Part shown: positions 8,442-17,598 of the stretch, piece by piece
Layout: each line of letters begins with the position of its first letter
How positions within the stretch are numbered: the stretch's first letter is position 1
DNA from: a virus
IMG/VR virus record: IMGVR_UViG_3300028536_000014
Location: 180,726-244,725 of that record
Direction: 5' to 3' (one strand)
DNA length: 64,000 nucleotides
Notes under the pieces: model-generated
Told to the model about the DNA's origin: nothing
What the model saw: only the letters and a program-made list of their open reading frames with translations
Databases searched by the model: none
Made by a program: the position numbers and the translations under genes

Positions 8442-8906
8442 TTATGCTTTTCTTGACTGAGAAGGAACGTTGGAATTATCGTCAATGGTTCCTTCAAATA
8501 GTTTTTGATATCGGCGAGCTGCTTCGATAACCTCATTAATCATATCGCCGATATTTTTGTAACTCTTATCGGGAGTACCGAGAAGAATTAATAGATCGGA
8601 CTGATTGAGGGAAGCATAAGCTCTAATGGCTGCTTTGAAAGTAGCAGGGATGAACTTCGATATAGCCGTGTTGTAAATGATTCCTTCCCCAACAAGGAAG
8701 CGTTCATAAACCACTACAGTACCGAGAGGGGTTCCAACTAGCAGTATTTTACGATTTGACTTCTCGTCTAAACACTTATAAACAACACCGGTTGGAACGG
8801 TGGTAGAGCACGCGTTGGTGAAATGTTCGCCGTCTCGCCAGTACTCCTGAAACTGGACAAGTTCGACATTTGAGCTGTCAAACATCTGACTGAAACAATT
8901 GCTCAC
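8442..8906 (-). CDS. Hypothetical protein, paralogue of the 40.6-kb gene
   Basis: A 154-residue protein starting at GTG (8906) with GGAG about 10 nt upstream. It contains KILLVGTPLGTVVVYER in the middle and a C-terminal helix SYKNIGDMINEVIEAA. The protein at 40619-41077 (152 residues) has LLLIGTRCGTFVIRE and PNISEWIEKIL at matching positions, so the two look like diverged duplicates. No known domain. First gene after the promoter-like motif at 8971-8990. Confidence 0.7.
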   Translation of the reverse strand: MSNCFSQMFDSSNVELVQFQEYWRDGEHFTNACSTTVPTGVVYKCLDEKSNRKILLVGTPLGTVVVYERFLVGEGIIYNTAISKFIPATFKAAIRAYASLNQSDLLILLGTPDKSYKNIGDMINEVIEAARRYQKLFEGTIDDNSNVPSQSRKA

Positions 8907-8970
8907 AATGAATCTCCGTGAATCAGACCGGCACTTCGGATTGGGTTTATAAAGAAATCAGTATGATCTT

Positions 8971-8990
8971 CAGCTAAAGTATATGTGATT
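8971..8990 (-). promoter_or_regulatory. Leftward phage promoter motif
   Basis: Read on the - strand: ATCACATATACTTTAGCTG. It matches the CATATACTyTAnnTG motif seen upstream of other leftward units, and lies between the terminator at 9016-9045 and the three-gene unit starting at 8906. Confidence 0.65.
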
Positions 8991-9015
8991 GAAATTTTTT
9001 CAAAAAGGAAAAAAA

Positions 9016-9045
9016 ATATCACCAACCTTAACTGGTTGGTGATAT
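9016..9045 (-). terminator. Hairpin terminator of the 9.1-9.8 kb unit
   Basis: A 12-bp stem (ATATCACCAACC) with loop TTAACT. On the - strand a run of T follows (plus-strand A tract at about 9007-9016). It lies just after the stop at 9064. Confidence 0.8.
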
Positions 9046-9063
9046 ATGTTTGTTTGAATTTTG

Positions 9064-9534
9064 TTATTGCAAATAAGAAGCTTGGCGCATATACTGTTGC
9101 AATAATCTGTTGACATCATACAAAGCCCTGCTGGGTCTTAAGTAAGTTGTCCGCATAGATCCAAGCAATTTCGATAGACTCTTTGCGACTTTCTTTACAA
9201 GTCGTGTAAATTGTTTCTGAAGAAGTTTGAGTTTGCTAACACTATCTTCTTTTTCACACTGAACCAAGAGAGTCTTCTGATTCAGTGACCGGGTAGATTT
9301 CATCATCTTCCTGATCATGATAGGTGCTTCATCGAAAAACCAAGAAAGTGAGTTGTCACCAATGCGTGAATGTCTGATCAATGCCTTTTTATATACATCG
9401 ATATTGCGCGAAGGTTCGAGAAATCCCATTGTGCGGATCAAACGACGACTAAAAACAACAATGTTCTCAGCCATTTCTTCAAATTGGCTGAGAGATTCTT
9501 CGTAACTAGTCAATGTATCATTGGCGATGTTCAT
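9064..9534 (-). CDS. Hypothetical helical protein, 156 aa
   Basis: Starts at an ATG after GAGGAATT. The protein is helical: an acidic N-terminus (SYEESLSQFEEMAENI), then a strongly basic C-terminal two-thirds with repeated Lys/Leu patterns (KLKLLQKQFTRLVKKVAKSLSKLL), compatible with nucleic-acid binding or a coiled coil. No family recognised. Second gene of the unit driven by the motif at 9798-9820. Confidence 0.65.
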   Translation of the reverse strand: MNIANDTLTSYEESLSQFEEMAENIVVFSRRLIRTMGFLEPSRNIDVYKKALIRHSRIGDNSLSWFFDEAPIMIRKMMKSTRSLNQKTLLVQCEKEDSVSKLKLLQKQFTRLVKKVAKSLSKLLGSMRTTYLRPSRALYDVNRLLQQYMRQASYLQ

Positions 9535-9555
9535 AATTCCTCTAAGAATGATGTG

Positions 9556-9762
9556 TCAGTTGATTCTATCTTTCCTGACCTTCTGATTCGTGATGGCGGC
9601 AGCTTTATTGCGACAATTCATACACAATCCATCATACGCAACAGGATCGTGAGAAATAGCGCTTTCAGTACCATATGTGTAACCTTCGACATGTCCGCAG
9701 GGAAAGCTGATGTTTGCAACAACCATTCCTGACGGTGTTTTGGAAAGCGTATAGGGGTTCAT
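9556..9762 (-). CDS. Small putative zinc-binding protein, 68 aa
   Basis: The start is placed at 9762 (MNPYTLSKT) because GAGG lies 9 nt upstream; the earlier ATG at 9774 is part of that ribosome site. It has a PCGH motif and a later CMNC pair, i.e. C-x-H...C-x2-C, compatible with one zinc site. Basic C-terminus. Function unknown; a small early-type regulatory protein is possible. Confidence 0.6.
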   Translation of the reverse strand: MNPYTLSKTPSGMVVANISFPCGHVEGYTYGTESAISHDPVAYDGLCMNCRNKAAAITNQKVRKDRIN

Positions 9763-9797
9763 AACAAACCTCATGAAAGTTGATAGTGATAAATCTC

Positions 9798-9820
9798 AAC
9801 TAGAGTATATGTTACTGAAA
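9798..9820 (-). promoter_or_regulatory. Leftward phage promoter motif
   Basis: Read on the - strand: TTTCAGTAACATATACTCTAG, the best-conserved version of the recurrent motif. It sits between the hairpin at 9841-9871 and the gene starting at 9762. Confidence 0.7.
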
Positions 9821-9840
9821 TTGGTTAAGAAACAAAAAAA

Positions 9841-9871
9841 AATACTCCAAGGTGGTTAGCCTTGGAGTATT
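9841..9871 (-). terminator. Hairpin terminator of the DEAH helicase unit
   Basis: A 12-bp perfect stem (AATACTCCAAGG) directly after the helicase stop. Read leftward it is followed by a T run (plus-strand A tract at about 9833-9842). Confidence 0.85.
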
Positions 9872-9884
9872 TAATTGATATCAA

Positions 9885-12173
9885 TTACTTCCCGAACTTC
9901 TCAAGCAACTTGCTCACGTCAACACGACCCTTAAGGGGATTGTTTTGTGCAAGAGATTTCTTTTTTGAAATTTCTTCGATCCATTCCGGTGTCTTGTTAT
10001 AAACATCACACAAGTAGTCAATCAGTTTGTTCCTGATCACAAGTGCATCCTGTTCATTCCTTGTCCATTGTATTTCCACGCGATCATTTTGCATCGCATA
10101 AAAATACAGATCTTCACCGGTTGTCGGGTGTGTACCAACCAGATGACGCTCAGGCTGAGGAACGGGTGTGAATGAATCGTAATGCATACACCGGATGTAT
10201 GGCTTCGAATAACTGGTGTACATGTTATCGATTTTGATATTGACCGCATCAGGATGATCAGGATCATACACCTCAACCGAAGAGATCACTACACCATTGA
10301 AAACTGTTTCAGTTGTCGACTTAACACCACATGAGTACGCCCAGTATGGCTTAAGACCCTTACGAGTTTCAACCAAATGCGGTGCTGCTCGCATCAGAAC
10401 AGCTGCATCCACCTTACTGACCATCCGAAGGAGATTCAGTACCTTATTACCGAACCTGGTTTTGATTTCCAGATCGAAAGGTAATGCGATGACAAAATCA
10501 GAAAGACCGGTAAACACTGATTCCCGATTGAGCTGACGCCGTTTATCATCGTCACTACGACTGTATGAACCGTAATTCCTCTGATAAACGTGATTGACCA
10601 TTCCTGCACAAACTGCTTCCAGAATGTTCTCCTTGGTACCTTCGCAGTCAACATCACGAACATAACGCCGTACTGCTTGTTCGATATTCCTGCGAGCTGT
10701 ACGCGCCCGATAGAAAGCACCAATATGGATGCCAGCATAAGCCATCTCCGGCGGTCTCATTTGCTCAGCAGCATTGTACAAATTCAACTGAGCGATAAGA
10801 TCTGAATCCTTCTCGTTTTTGATGTAACCACGCCAAGCATAATTCTCCCGACCATCTTGGGTCTTCCTGGCGTTGAGTTCACCGGTTTCCAGAATCGCAG
10901 CAATCGTAATGATGTCTTTGACAACACCCAAACTTTCTGCCGCGATCACCATACGAGCGTACGGAACCGAAATCGGAAGACGAGAAACACTTCGACCGAT
11001 AGGTGTAACACGACCATTCTGATCCATGCAACCGAGTTTCTTCAGCTCCTCCTTGGTTTTGTGAATGAGAGCATGATCGGGTTCATGGAAGAATGCCAAC
11101 TTCTCCATATCGAAACCGATATCCGCCAGTCTCAGAATGGTCTGATCCAGACGAACACGTTCGATTTCGGCTTTCGGAAACTCAAGCCGATCTTCACTAG
11201 CAACACACCAGTCGATGTAAATACCCGGTTTGGTTCGACCTGCACGACCTGCACGCTGCTTAGAATCAGCCAGAGAGATGGGTTTCAGATACAGACCTTC
11301 GACACCACCATCCAGCTCCAACCGACGTTCCAGACCGCTATCGACAACCGCATCGATATCGTCGATCGTGACACTGGTTTGAGCAACGTTGGTCGAGACG
11401 ATGATCTTCGGCTTACCATAGTGTTGGAAACACTTTTTCTGTTCAGCTGAATCCAATTCACCATGGAGAGGAAGTACAACAAACCGTCCTTGATGTTCCT
11501 CAAGTTCACCGATCAACTTCTCGATCTCCGCCTTACCTGGCTGAAACACCAGAATGTTGTGGCCGTTGTCAGCCAGATTGACAACGTCTTGAAGGAGAGA
11601 AGTACCACACGGTGCTACGGTGACCGGAAAGAGACGGCCAGGAACATTGATCACCGGTGCGTCGTTGAAGAACTTCGAAAGCTTCTCGGCTTCAATCGTG
11701 GCACTCATCAGAACCATCTTGATGTCACGACCAGCGATGATTTGTTCTTTGACCCAAGCAATCAGAACCTCGATGTTCAGATTCCATTCATGGACTTCAT
11801 CGAGGACAAGGACGGTGCTTCCACGTGTCCTTCTGATGTTGAGTAGCTCGTTGACTAACTGCAAACCGTCAGTCACAAACAAACACCGTGTTTCGTCGGA
11901 TACGAACTTCTCTTGAGAGGTCTGGTATCCAACCACCTCACCAAGTTTTGTGCCCATTTCTTCAGCAACACGTTCAGCCAGTGTACGTGCCGCAAGACGA
12001 CGGGGTTGGGTTACCACGACATTGTATCCTGCATCCAGCAGGTATTGCGGCACCTGCGTTGACTTACCGGCGCCAGTGGCGGCAGTAATGATGGTAACAG
12101 GATTTGCACTGTTTGAAACTGAATCAAGTATTTGATCGCGAAAATCAGCGATGGGAAGATGTACCGCATTCAC
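9885..12173 (-). CDS. DEAH-box (HrpA-like) ATP-dependent helicase
   Basis: A 762-residue SF2 helicase. Motif I AATGAGKST is at 31-39, TQPRR near 55, DEVH (motif II) at 125-128, SAT (III) at 157-159 and QRAGRAGR (VI) at 306-313. A helical winged-helix/ratchet-type region and a C-terminal domain follow. DEAH proteins of this layout unwind RNA or RNA-DNA structures using NTP. Bacterial HrpA is about 1300 residues, so this is a short form. It starts at GTG with AAGGAG 9 nt upstream. A single-gene unit: promoter-like motif at about 12221-12245, terminator at 9841-9871. Base composition is more GC-rich than most neighbours. Confidence 0.9.
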   Translation of the reverse strand: MNAVHLPIADFRDQILDSVSNSANPVTIITAATGAGKSTQVPQYLLDAGYNVVVTQPRRLAARTLAERVAEEMGTKLGEVVGYQTSQEKFVSDETRCLFVTDGLQLVNELLNIRRTRGSTVLVLDEVHEWNLNIEVLIAWVKEQIIAGRDIKMVLMSATIEAEKLSKFFNDAPVINVPGRLFPVTVAPCGTSLLQDVVNLADNGHNILVFQPGKAEIEKLIGELEEHQGRFVVLPLHGELDSAEQKKCFQHYGKPKIIVSTNVAQTSVTIDDIDAVVDSGLERRLELDGGVEGLYLKPISLADSKQRAGRAGRTKPGIYIDWCVASEDRLEFPKAEIERVRLDQTILRLADIGFDMEKLAFFHEPDHALIHKTKEELKKLGCMDQNGRVTPIGRSVSRLPISVPYARMVIAAESLGVVKDIITIAAILETGELNARKTQDGRENYAWRGYIKNEKDSDLIAQLNLYNAAEQMRPPEMAYAGIHIGAFYRARTARRNIEQAVRRYVRDVDCEGTKENILEAVCAGMVNHVYQRNYGSYSRSDDDKRRQLNRESVFTGLSDFVIALPFDLEIKTRFGNKVLNLLRMVSKVDAAVLMRAAPHLVETRKGLKPYWAYSCGVKSTTETVFNGVVISSVEVYDPDHPDAVNIKIDNMYTSYSKPYIRCMHYDSFTPVPQPERHLVGTHPTTGEDLYFYAMQNDRVEIQWTRNEQDALVIRNKLIDYLCDVYNKTPEWIEEISKKKSLAQNNPLKGRVDVSKLLEKFGK

Positions 12174-12220
12174 CTGAACTTCTCCTTGTAACTTGGAAGG
12201 GATTAAATCCTACTAGGACT

Positions 12221-12245
12221 CAAATAAGAGTATATATGATTATAA
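12221..12245 (-). promoter_or_regulatory. Leftward phage promoter motif (helicase)
   Basis: Read on the - strand: TTATAATCATATATACTCTT. A variant of the recurrent CATATACT motif, about 50 nt upstream of the GTG start of the helicase and just after the hairpin at 12260-12289. Confidence 0.6.
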
Positions 12246-12259
12246 TTTTTTAAGAAAAA

Positions 12260-12289
12260 TATAGAGACCGGGAATTCCCGGTCTCTATA
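12260..12289 (-). terminator. Hairpin terminator of the Rad50-like gene
   Basis: A 30-nt perfect palindrome centred on GGGAATTCCC, immediately after the stop at 12291. On the - strand it is followed by ATTTTTCTTAAAAAATT. Confidence 0.8.
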
Positions 12290-12290
12290 A

Positions 12291-14795
12291 TTAGGCTATA
12301 AATGTATTACTGTTCATCACTACACCATCAGGTACAATAATGTTTTCTGAACTGAGAACGGTTAAATCAACATTTCTCATACCCGAATAATTTTGTTCAT
12401 GATGACTCACTAAATAAATTTGAGGAACATCTGTGTTTAATGTCAAATTGGTTACAATTTGAAACGCAGCATTTCTATGATGATGATCGAATGATGATCC
12501 AAACTCGTCTAATTGAAGAGGATAATTATTTAATCCTAAACAACGCATGGCTACAATACGAAATGCTAGATCAAAGATTTCACATGTTGAAGCATTTGTT
12601 TCTCCCATTTTAATATCAGGAGCTTCAAATCGATGATCGAATCTGATAGGAAATTTATAATCAAGTTCAATTTCATCTTGAATTGAAATAGGTAAAATCT
12701 CTAGAGGATATACCCAAATGTTCTTCACAAATTGGTTCATGCTAGAAACAAACCAATTAATAAATCCTGTTAGACCTTTTGCAATAAGTCCTGTAGAAGG
12801 AGATAAAGCTTGTTCAGCGATCTTTAAGAGTTTAATTTGTTCTTCATGTTCAACCATTTGTTGTTTGAGTTGAAGAAGTAGATTTTGTTGTATATCGATT
12901 TTTGAAATACTTTGTTCTAATGAAACAAGTTCTTGTCTGAATATCGAAATTAATCGATTAAAATGTTCAACCTTTAAACTTTCTTGAAGCTGTTGAAAGT
13001 TTTGTTCTCGTTCAGATAAAAGAGTTTCAAGATCACTTGTAAAATTTCGAGTTGCTTTTAAAAGTTCAGATAACCGTTCTAATACTCTTTGTTGTTCTTC
13101 TAATGAACGAATCTTTTCTTGAATCTGTGAAACTTTTAATTCATTCTCTTGAATAATGGCCTTCTCACGATCAAATTCAACTAGTGATTGTTGGTTAACT
13201 AAAACAATCATTTCTTGGATTCGTTTTAATTCTTTATAGGAAACATCTATTTTCATCAGAACAGGAATGTCTCTTAGAACGCCTTCTAAGACACGCTGAC
13301 ACTGTTTGGGTGTTAGACCTTCCCCTTCATTTAGAATGTCCCATAATACACTCAGGATAGGCCAGGAACGAACGATTTGACCATAGCGTAAACGTAAGTC
13401 AAAAACTCGATCTATTTCTTTAATGAAGTATTGAAGTTTTGTTAATTCTTCAATAAAATTAGTTTGTTTATTTAGATTTTGTTCTATCGTTGTTTTAATA
13501 ACATTGTACTGATCTTCATTGTAACCATGAATCCATTGATGATTACATTTAGGACATGTACGTTGATGGTTGAGTTTTGCATCATCCATTTGTTCAATAC
13601 GATGTTGATCTTGATTAATGTGGGTCTGAAGAACATTGATAGCGGCTTGAATATCCTGACTTTTTCTAACTGCATTCTCTCTTGTCTGACGAGAGAGATT
13701 ACGATTGTCTTCAGGAAGCTGACTAAAGATCTCACTCAGATTGCTATAAACAGATTCAAAAGCAGATTTTATATCCGAAATGTTGACTCTAATGAAATCT
13801 TGGAACTGTAAGGAATGTTGTAACTCGAGTAGAATTTCTCCATAGCGTTTCTGTTCTTCCCGGAGCTCAGATGCTGATAAATGGTTCGCTTCGTGCAAAT
13901 TATCATACCGTCGATGTCCTTCTTCAAGAACTCGGTGGAGCTCATTAAGTTCTTTGCGCTCATGTATAGTCTCTATTTCTGTTTTATAGATCAACTGTTG
14001 AATTTGTTCTAAATTCAATTCTATTTGTATAACAGAACCATTCACTGTCTTATTGATCGAATGACGGACTTGTGATAATTTCTTATAGAGTTGTTCTAAT
14101 TGACCTTCTTGACCAATTAGCTTTTTCTCCACATCACTTCTAAGTGCTGTAAGTCTAGGTTTAAGTTCTAGGAGTTGATGAAGGAGTTCTTGATAGAACT
14201 TTAACCGTTCTCTAATCTTTAAGATCTCTTCTTCAGAAAGGACCTTTGATAGTTCTGTTAGATAACGATTTTGACTAATATTAAGAGATCCTTGAAGATC
14301 TCTGATACGGGATTTTAGTTGTCCGTAATATTGAAAGGCAAATGTGTAGTCAGCTTGACTCAACAGAGTAAACCAAATACGTCTCTTACCAATATCCATT
14401 GTTGAAAATCGTGTCACACCATCGATTAATGATTGAATATCTTGCGTGATTCCAAACTCTTGTTTGATTAAAGTTCTGAAATCGGTGACGGTAGTACCCT
14501 GGAAAATGTCGATACCATCTTTTATCAGTTGATACTTACCAGATTTACCGTCAAAACGATTAATGACCTGGTAACTCGAGTTCCTGTGTGTGAACTCAAG
14601 TAGTTTGTATCCATCTTTTTCATACTGTGTATGAAGACTGGGTAATGGAGTAATCTCTCTAAGTAAGGATGACTTACCACTTCCATTCATTCCTAGAATC
14701 AACTGAATGGTGTGTTTCGGTTCCAACCTAATCAATGAGATATTACTTAATTGTAAACGCTTGTAACCCTTTAACTCAATTTTACTGTATTCCAC
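12291..14795 (-). CDS. Rad50/SbcC-like (T4 gp46-like) recombination ATPase
   Basis: An 834-residue SMC-type ATPase. Walker A GMNGSGKSS is at 35-43. Two long coiled-coil arms flank a zinc-hook CPKC at 414-417, and a C-terminal half-site has DEFGSSFDHHH near residue 760 and VSHHEQN as the H-loop. Such proteins pair with a Mre11/SbcD nuclease (T4 gp47) to process DNA ends during recombination-dependent replication. No SbcD partner is in this window. Transcribed leftward and divergent, by 25 nt, from the tail spike gene at 14821. Confidence 0.85.
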   Translation of the reverse strand: MEYSKIELKGYKRLQLSNISLIRLEPKHTIQLILGMNGSGKSSLLREITPLPSLHTQYEKDGYKLLEFTHRNSSYQVINRFDGKSGKYQLIKDGIDIFQGTTVTDFRTLIKQEFGITQDIQSLIDGVTRFSTMDIGKRRIWFTLLSQADYTFAFQYYGQLKSRIRDLQGSLNISQNRYLTELSKVLSEEEILKIRERLKFYQELLHQLLELKPRLTALRSDVEKKLIGQEGQLEQLYKKLSQVRHSINKTVNGSVIQIELNLEQIQQLIYKTEIETIHERKELNELHRVLEEGHRRYDNLHEANHLSASELREEQKRYGEILLELQHSLQFQDFIRVNISDIKSAFESVYSNLSEIFSQLPEDNRNLSRQTRENAVRKSQDIQAAINVLQTHINQDQHRIEQMDDAKLNHQRTCPKCNHQWIHGYNEDQYNVIKTTIEQNLNKQTNFIEELTKLQYFIKEIDRVFDLRLRYGQIVRSWPILSVLWDILNEGEGLTPKQCQRVLEGVLRDIPVLMKIDVSYKELKRIQEMIVLVNQQSLVEFDREKAIIQENELKVSQIQEKIRSLEEQQRVLERLSELLKATRNFTSDLETLLSEREQNFQQLQESLKVEHFNRLISIFRQELVSLEQSISKIDIQQNLLLQLKQQMVEHEEQIKLLKIAEQALSPSTGLIAKGLTGFINWFVSSMNQFVKNIWVYPLEILPISIQDEIELDYKFPIRFDHRFEAPDIKMGETNASTCEIFDLAFRIVAMRCLGLNNYPLQLDEFGSSFDHHHRNAAFQIVTNLTLNTDVPQIYLVSHHEQNYSGMRNVDLTVLSSENIIVPDGVVMNSNTFIA

Positions 14796-14820
14796 TATTT
14801 TTCCCTAAAGGAAATTTGAA

Positions 14821-15756
14821 ATGAATCCGATGAACAGCGAAGGAAGCGGATTTCGCTTCTACTCGTTTGGTATCGTTGTTGAAGACAAAACTGATGACGG
14901 AGATTACATCAAAGTCACACCTATCGAAGAACTCCCTCTTGTAAAAGGTAAGCTTAGTGAAGCGGCTTTCAATTACGATGTAAGTGGAACTGACCATAAA
15001 GGTGTGAACGTTACTTCTAACATCAAAGGTGTTTCATACGTTATTGCGCAATGGGCACCACTTGAATGTAATAATCGCAATACCGCTCCAAACGTTTATG
15101 AAAGTGAAACGGTTATGTTGTTAAAGTACGGTAGTACAGATGATGTCTTTTGGTGTGATTTATTTCGTGAACCCAAATTAAGACGTCTTGAAAATGTCAT
15201 TCATTCTTATTCGAATCTAGAAGAGAAAGGCACTGCCTATGATCAAGATTCGTCTTACTGGACACAGATTAGTACACGAGATCAAGTTATTAAACTTCAT
15301 ACATCTAACAATAGAGATGAGAAAGTTGGATATGATATTACAATTGATACCGCTAATGGTACTTTTGAACTTTTAGATACTAACACGAACAGAATGTTTC
15401 TCGATAGTGTCAATGGTGATTTCAAATTATTCACAACGAATAGTATTGAATTAGATTCGCAGATGATTAGAATCAATGGTCAGACTTATGTGAGAACTAC
15501 TGGACCTGAAATTACTGAAACGGGTGATCATATTACCAATAATGGTAATCAATCTATTCAGTATACGTCTAGTGGAACTTGGGATGCTGATTCAGCTGCA
15601 ACAATTAATCTCCATAAAACAACAGATGTTGATGGTGAACTCATCGCTACAGGTGATGTTACAGGAGCTGGTACTAGTCTTAATACACACACTCACAAAT
15701 ACAATCCTGGTTCTGGTGGACCGACTGAAACACAACCCACAACACCTGGGAGTTAA
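14821..15756 (+). CDS. Central tail spike / baseplate protein V-like
   Basis: A 311-residue rightward gene starting after AAAGGAAATTTGAA. The N-terminal ~100 residues look like an OB-fold (YSFGIVVEDKTDDGDYIKVTP). The middle is beta-repeat rich (FELLDTNTNRMFLDSVNGDFKLFTTN), as in trimeric beta-helix spikes. The C-terminus has LNTHTHKYNPGSGG, like the His-x-His iron-binding tip of P2 gpV and phi92 gp138 spikes. Inferred role: membrane-piercing needle at the baseplate centre. No lysozyme domain is seen. Confidence 0.75.
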   Translation: MNPMNSEGSGFRFYSFGIVVEDKTDDGDYIKVTPIEELPLVKGKLSEAAFNYDVSGTDHKGVNVTSNIKGVSYVIAQWAPLECNNRNTAPNVYESETVMLLKYGSTDDVFWCDLFREPKLRRLENVIHSYSNLEEKGTAYDQDSSYWTQISTRDQVIKLHTSNNRDEKVGYDITIDTANGTFELLDTNTNRMFLDSVNGDFKLFTTNSIELDSQMIRINGQTYVRTTGPEITETGDHITNNGNQSIQYTSSGTWDADSAATINLHKTTDVDGELIATGDVTGAGTSLNTHTHKYNPGSGGPTETQPTTPGS

Positions 15757-15759
15757 TCG

Positions 15760-17106
15760 ATGCAATATATTTATGTTTCAACCAAGGTACTTAAATATGG
15801 TATCGATCATAACTGGTGTGATTATAAAAACGCCACACAACCAGTTAGTGAACTCATGGATCCATATCAGTATTTAACGGTTTATATTCAGATCAAACCA
15901 GCTACCGGAAGTGATTTAACACCATTCTGGATTACAGGACAGCAAATCTTTTCTATTATAGGTGCTGTAAACTCACTACTCAATGCTGTTTTATCTCAGA
16001 ATTTTGCAGATGATTATTTCACACCTTACACTAATCCACTTTTCACTGTTGATTCAATTGACTATATTCATTATAAAGATGCCCGTCAAGAAGAATATCA
16101 AATAGGTTTTAGTTGTGCTGGATTTTATACGTCCCCTAATACCTATCGCCCACCTGTTTATGATGATATTCCTACCGATACGTTATTGACTGATCTTCCC
16201 GATTTGATTATGGCGAAGCCTCGTTATGCTACCAATCTTTCTAAGATCGATAACACCTGTCTTGTTACTGTAAATGGTTTTGTTCATAATACAATACTTC
16301 CAGTAGATGAGAACGGTAATCTTATCACTCGTGAATTGATTTATATTAAAGATGGTGGTAAGACAGGAAATATAACAGGTTATGTTAGAGTTAGTATTAT
16401 CGACTTCGATGAAATAGGCGTTATTAAGAAGTTCCCTGTTTCTGAATTAACTGTCACTTCCACCGAAGAAGGTGGTGTCTTATACGGTATTGTTAATATT
16501 AGTGGAATTACAGTTGATATTACAGACTCTCAACTGCTTCTATCACTCGGTGGATATCTTATTCCTTTAACGAATGATATATTTACTAAAGTTGACGCTG
16601 GAACTGTTTCGTTGGATTTAACAAAAGTTAATATTGAAAAGAAAATTGTCGAGTCATCTTATTATCTTGATCTTTCTTCTCTAGGACTCAATACAACAGT
16701 TCCAAATGCTCTCCAGGTTGATTACACTCTCCTTCAGACAAACGCAGTCCTACAAGCTTATCTGAACCTCTCACAGACTTTCCTGATTGTAATTCCTAAG
16801 AAGAATATTACAACGTATGGAAGTTATTTCCGTCGTTACAAAGACAATAGAAAATTTGAAACTAATTATGTTCCAACTCAATTACTTCAATCGAGTACAG
16901 GAAAATTAATTAATTATTGGAATACAGAAACAGTCAAAGATAAAAGATGTTATACTGAAGTTCATCTGGCTGATTTTATGCAAACAGTTGTTGTGACAAC
17001 TTCAACATTATATCCATTAATGGAAATTGCCTATCCTGCTCTTCTTCCTAAGTATTACGATTTATTAGACTACTTCATTTCTATCGGTTTTTTTGATGAT
17101 CCATAA
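15760..17106 (+). CDS. Baseplate/tail-like structural protein, 448 aa
   Basis: Begins 3 nt after the spike stop, with GGGAG before the ATG, so it is co-translated with the spike. The sequence is beta-rich with many Tyr/Thr/Asn residues and a short C-terminal helix. There is no enzymatic motif and I recognise no named family. Coupling to the spike gene suggests a baseplate component. Confidence 0.6.
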   Translation: MQYIYVSTKVLKYGIDHNWCDYKNATQPVSELMDPYQYLTVYIQIKPATGSDLTPFWITGQQIFSIIGAVNSLLNAVLSQNFADDYFTPYTNPLFTVDSIDYIHYKDARQEEYQIGFSCAGFYTSPNTYRPPVYDDIPTDTLLTDLPDLIMAKPRYATNLSKIDNTCLVTVNGFVHNTILPVDENGNLITRELIYIKDGGKTGNITGYVRVSIIDFDEIGVIKKFPVSELTVTSTEEGGVLYGIVNISGITVDITDSQLLLSLGGYLIPLTNDIFTKVDAGTVSLDLTKVNIEKKIVESSYYLDLSSLGLNTTVPNALQVDYTLLQTNAVLQAYLNLSQTFLIVIPKKNITTYGSYFRRYKDNRKFETNYVPTQLLQSSTGKLINYWNTETVKDKRCYTEVHLADFMQTVVVTTSTLYPLMEIAYPALLPKYYDLLDYFISIGFFDDP

Positions 17107-17111
17107 TCACA

Positions 17112-17148
17112 AGTCACTACCTTCTACGTTAAGTAGAAGGTAGTGACT
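17112..17148. terminator. Bidirectional hairpin terminator
   Basis: A 16-bp perfect stem (AGTCACTACCTTCTAC) with loop GTTAA, between the convergent stops at 17106 and 17150. Confidence 0.8.
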
Positions 17149-17149
17149 G

Positions 17150-17572
17150 TTATAGCCCAAATATGGCTTCAAAGAATTTCTCAATATCATCGATAACACT
17201 TCCATCTTGTTTCGGTGATATAAGGATAAAAAAGATATAGATTGTTGTAACGGCAACAAAGAATGAAATCATAATGATCATACATTTTACTAACCAGGAT
17301 TTGAGTTTAATCAACTCCATTTGGTTATATTCATCGATACTAAAATCGTCATCACTTTCTATTTGAACAGGAACAATGATAGGATGTCTTTCGATCTCAA
17401 GTAAACAAGGAAGTATTCCTTTAAGAAGAATAGCTTGATCAAGATCATTCAGGCGGTTATAGATCGCTAGAAGATTATTTTCAATATCGTCTTTATAAAA
17501 CTCTTTTCCGATTTCATAAATTTTAAGAACAACTGCTTTAAGTCCGTTTTGTTCATCCACGGTTAGACTCAC
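17150..17572 (-). CDS. Tail-anchored-type membrane protein, 140 aa
   Basis: GTG start at 17572 (AAGAG upstream). The N-terminal ~95 residues are soluble and helical; one transmembrane helix spans about residues 98-120 (MIIMISFFVAVTTIYIFFIL), followed by a short acidic tail. Last gene of the leftward unit with the CYTH-like and spanin-like genes. Function unknown; membrane position next to a spanin-like pair could mean a lysis role. Confidence 0.6.
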   Translation of the reverse strand: MSLTVDEQNGLKAVVLKIYEIGKEFYKDDIENNLLAIYNRLNDLDQAILLKGILPCLLEIERHPIIVPVQIESDDDFSIDEYNQMELIKLKSWLVKCMIIMISFFVAVTTIYIFFILISPKQDGSVIDDIEKFFEAIFGL

Positions 17573-17598
17573 ATGCTCTTACCCATGGAATAGGGTGT

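Noticed and set aside
10857-11846. Rightward frames of 127-197 residues opposite the DEAH helicase
   Set aside because: They overlap conserved helicase motifs on the other strand and have no own signals.
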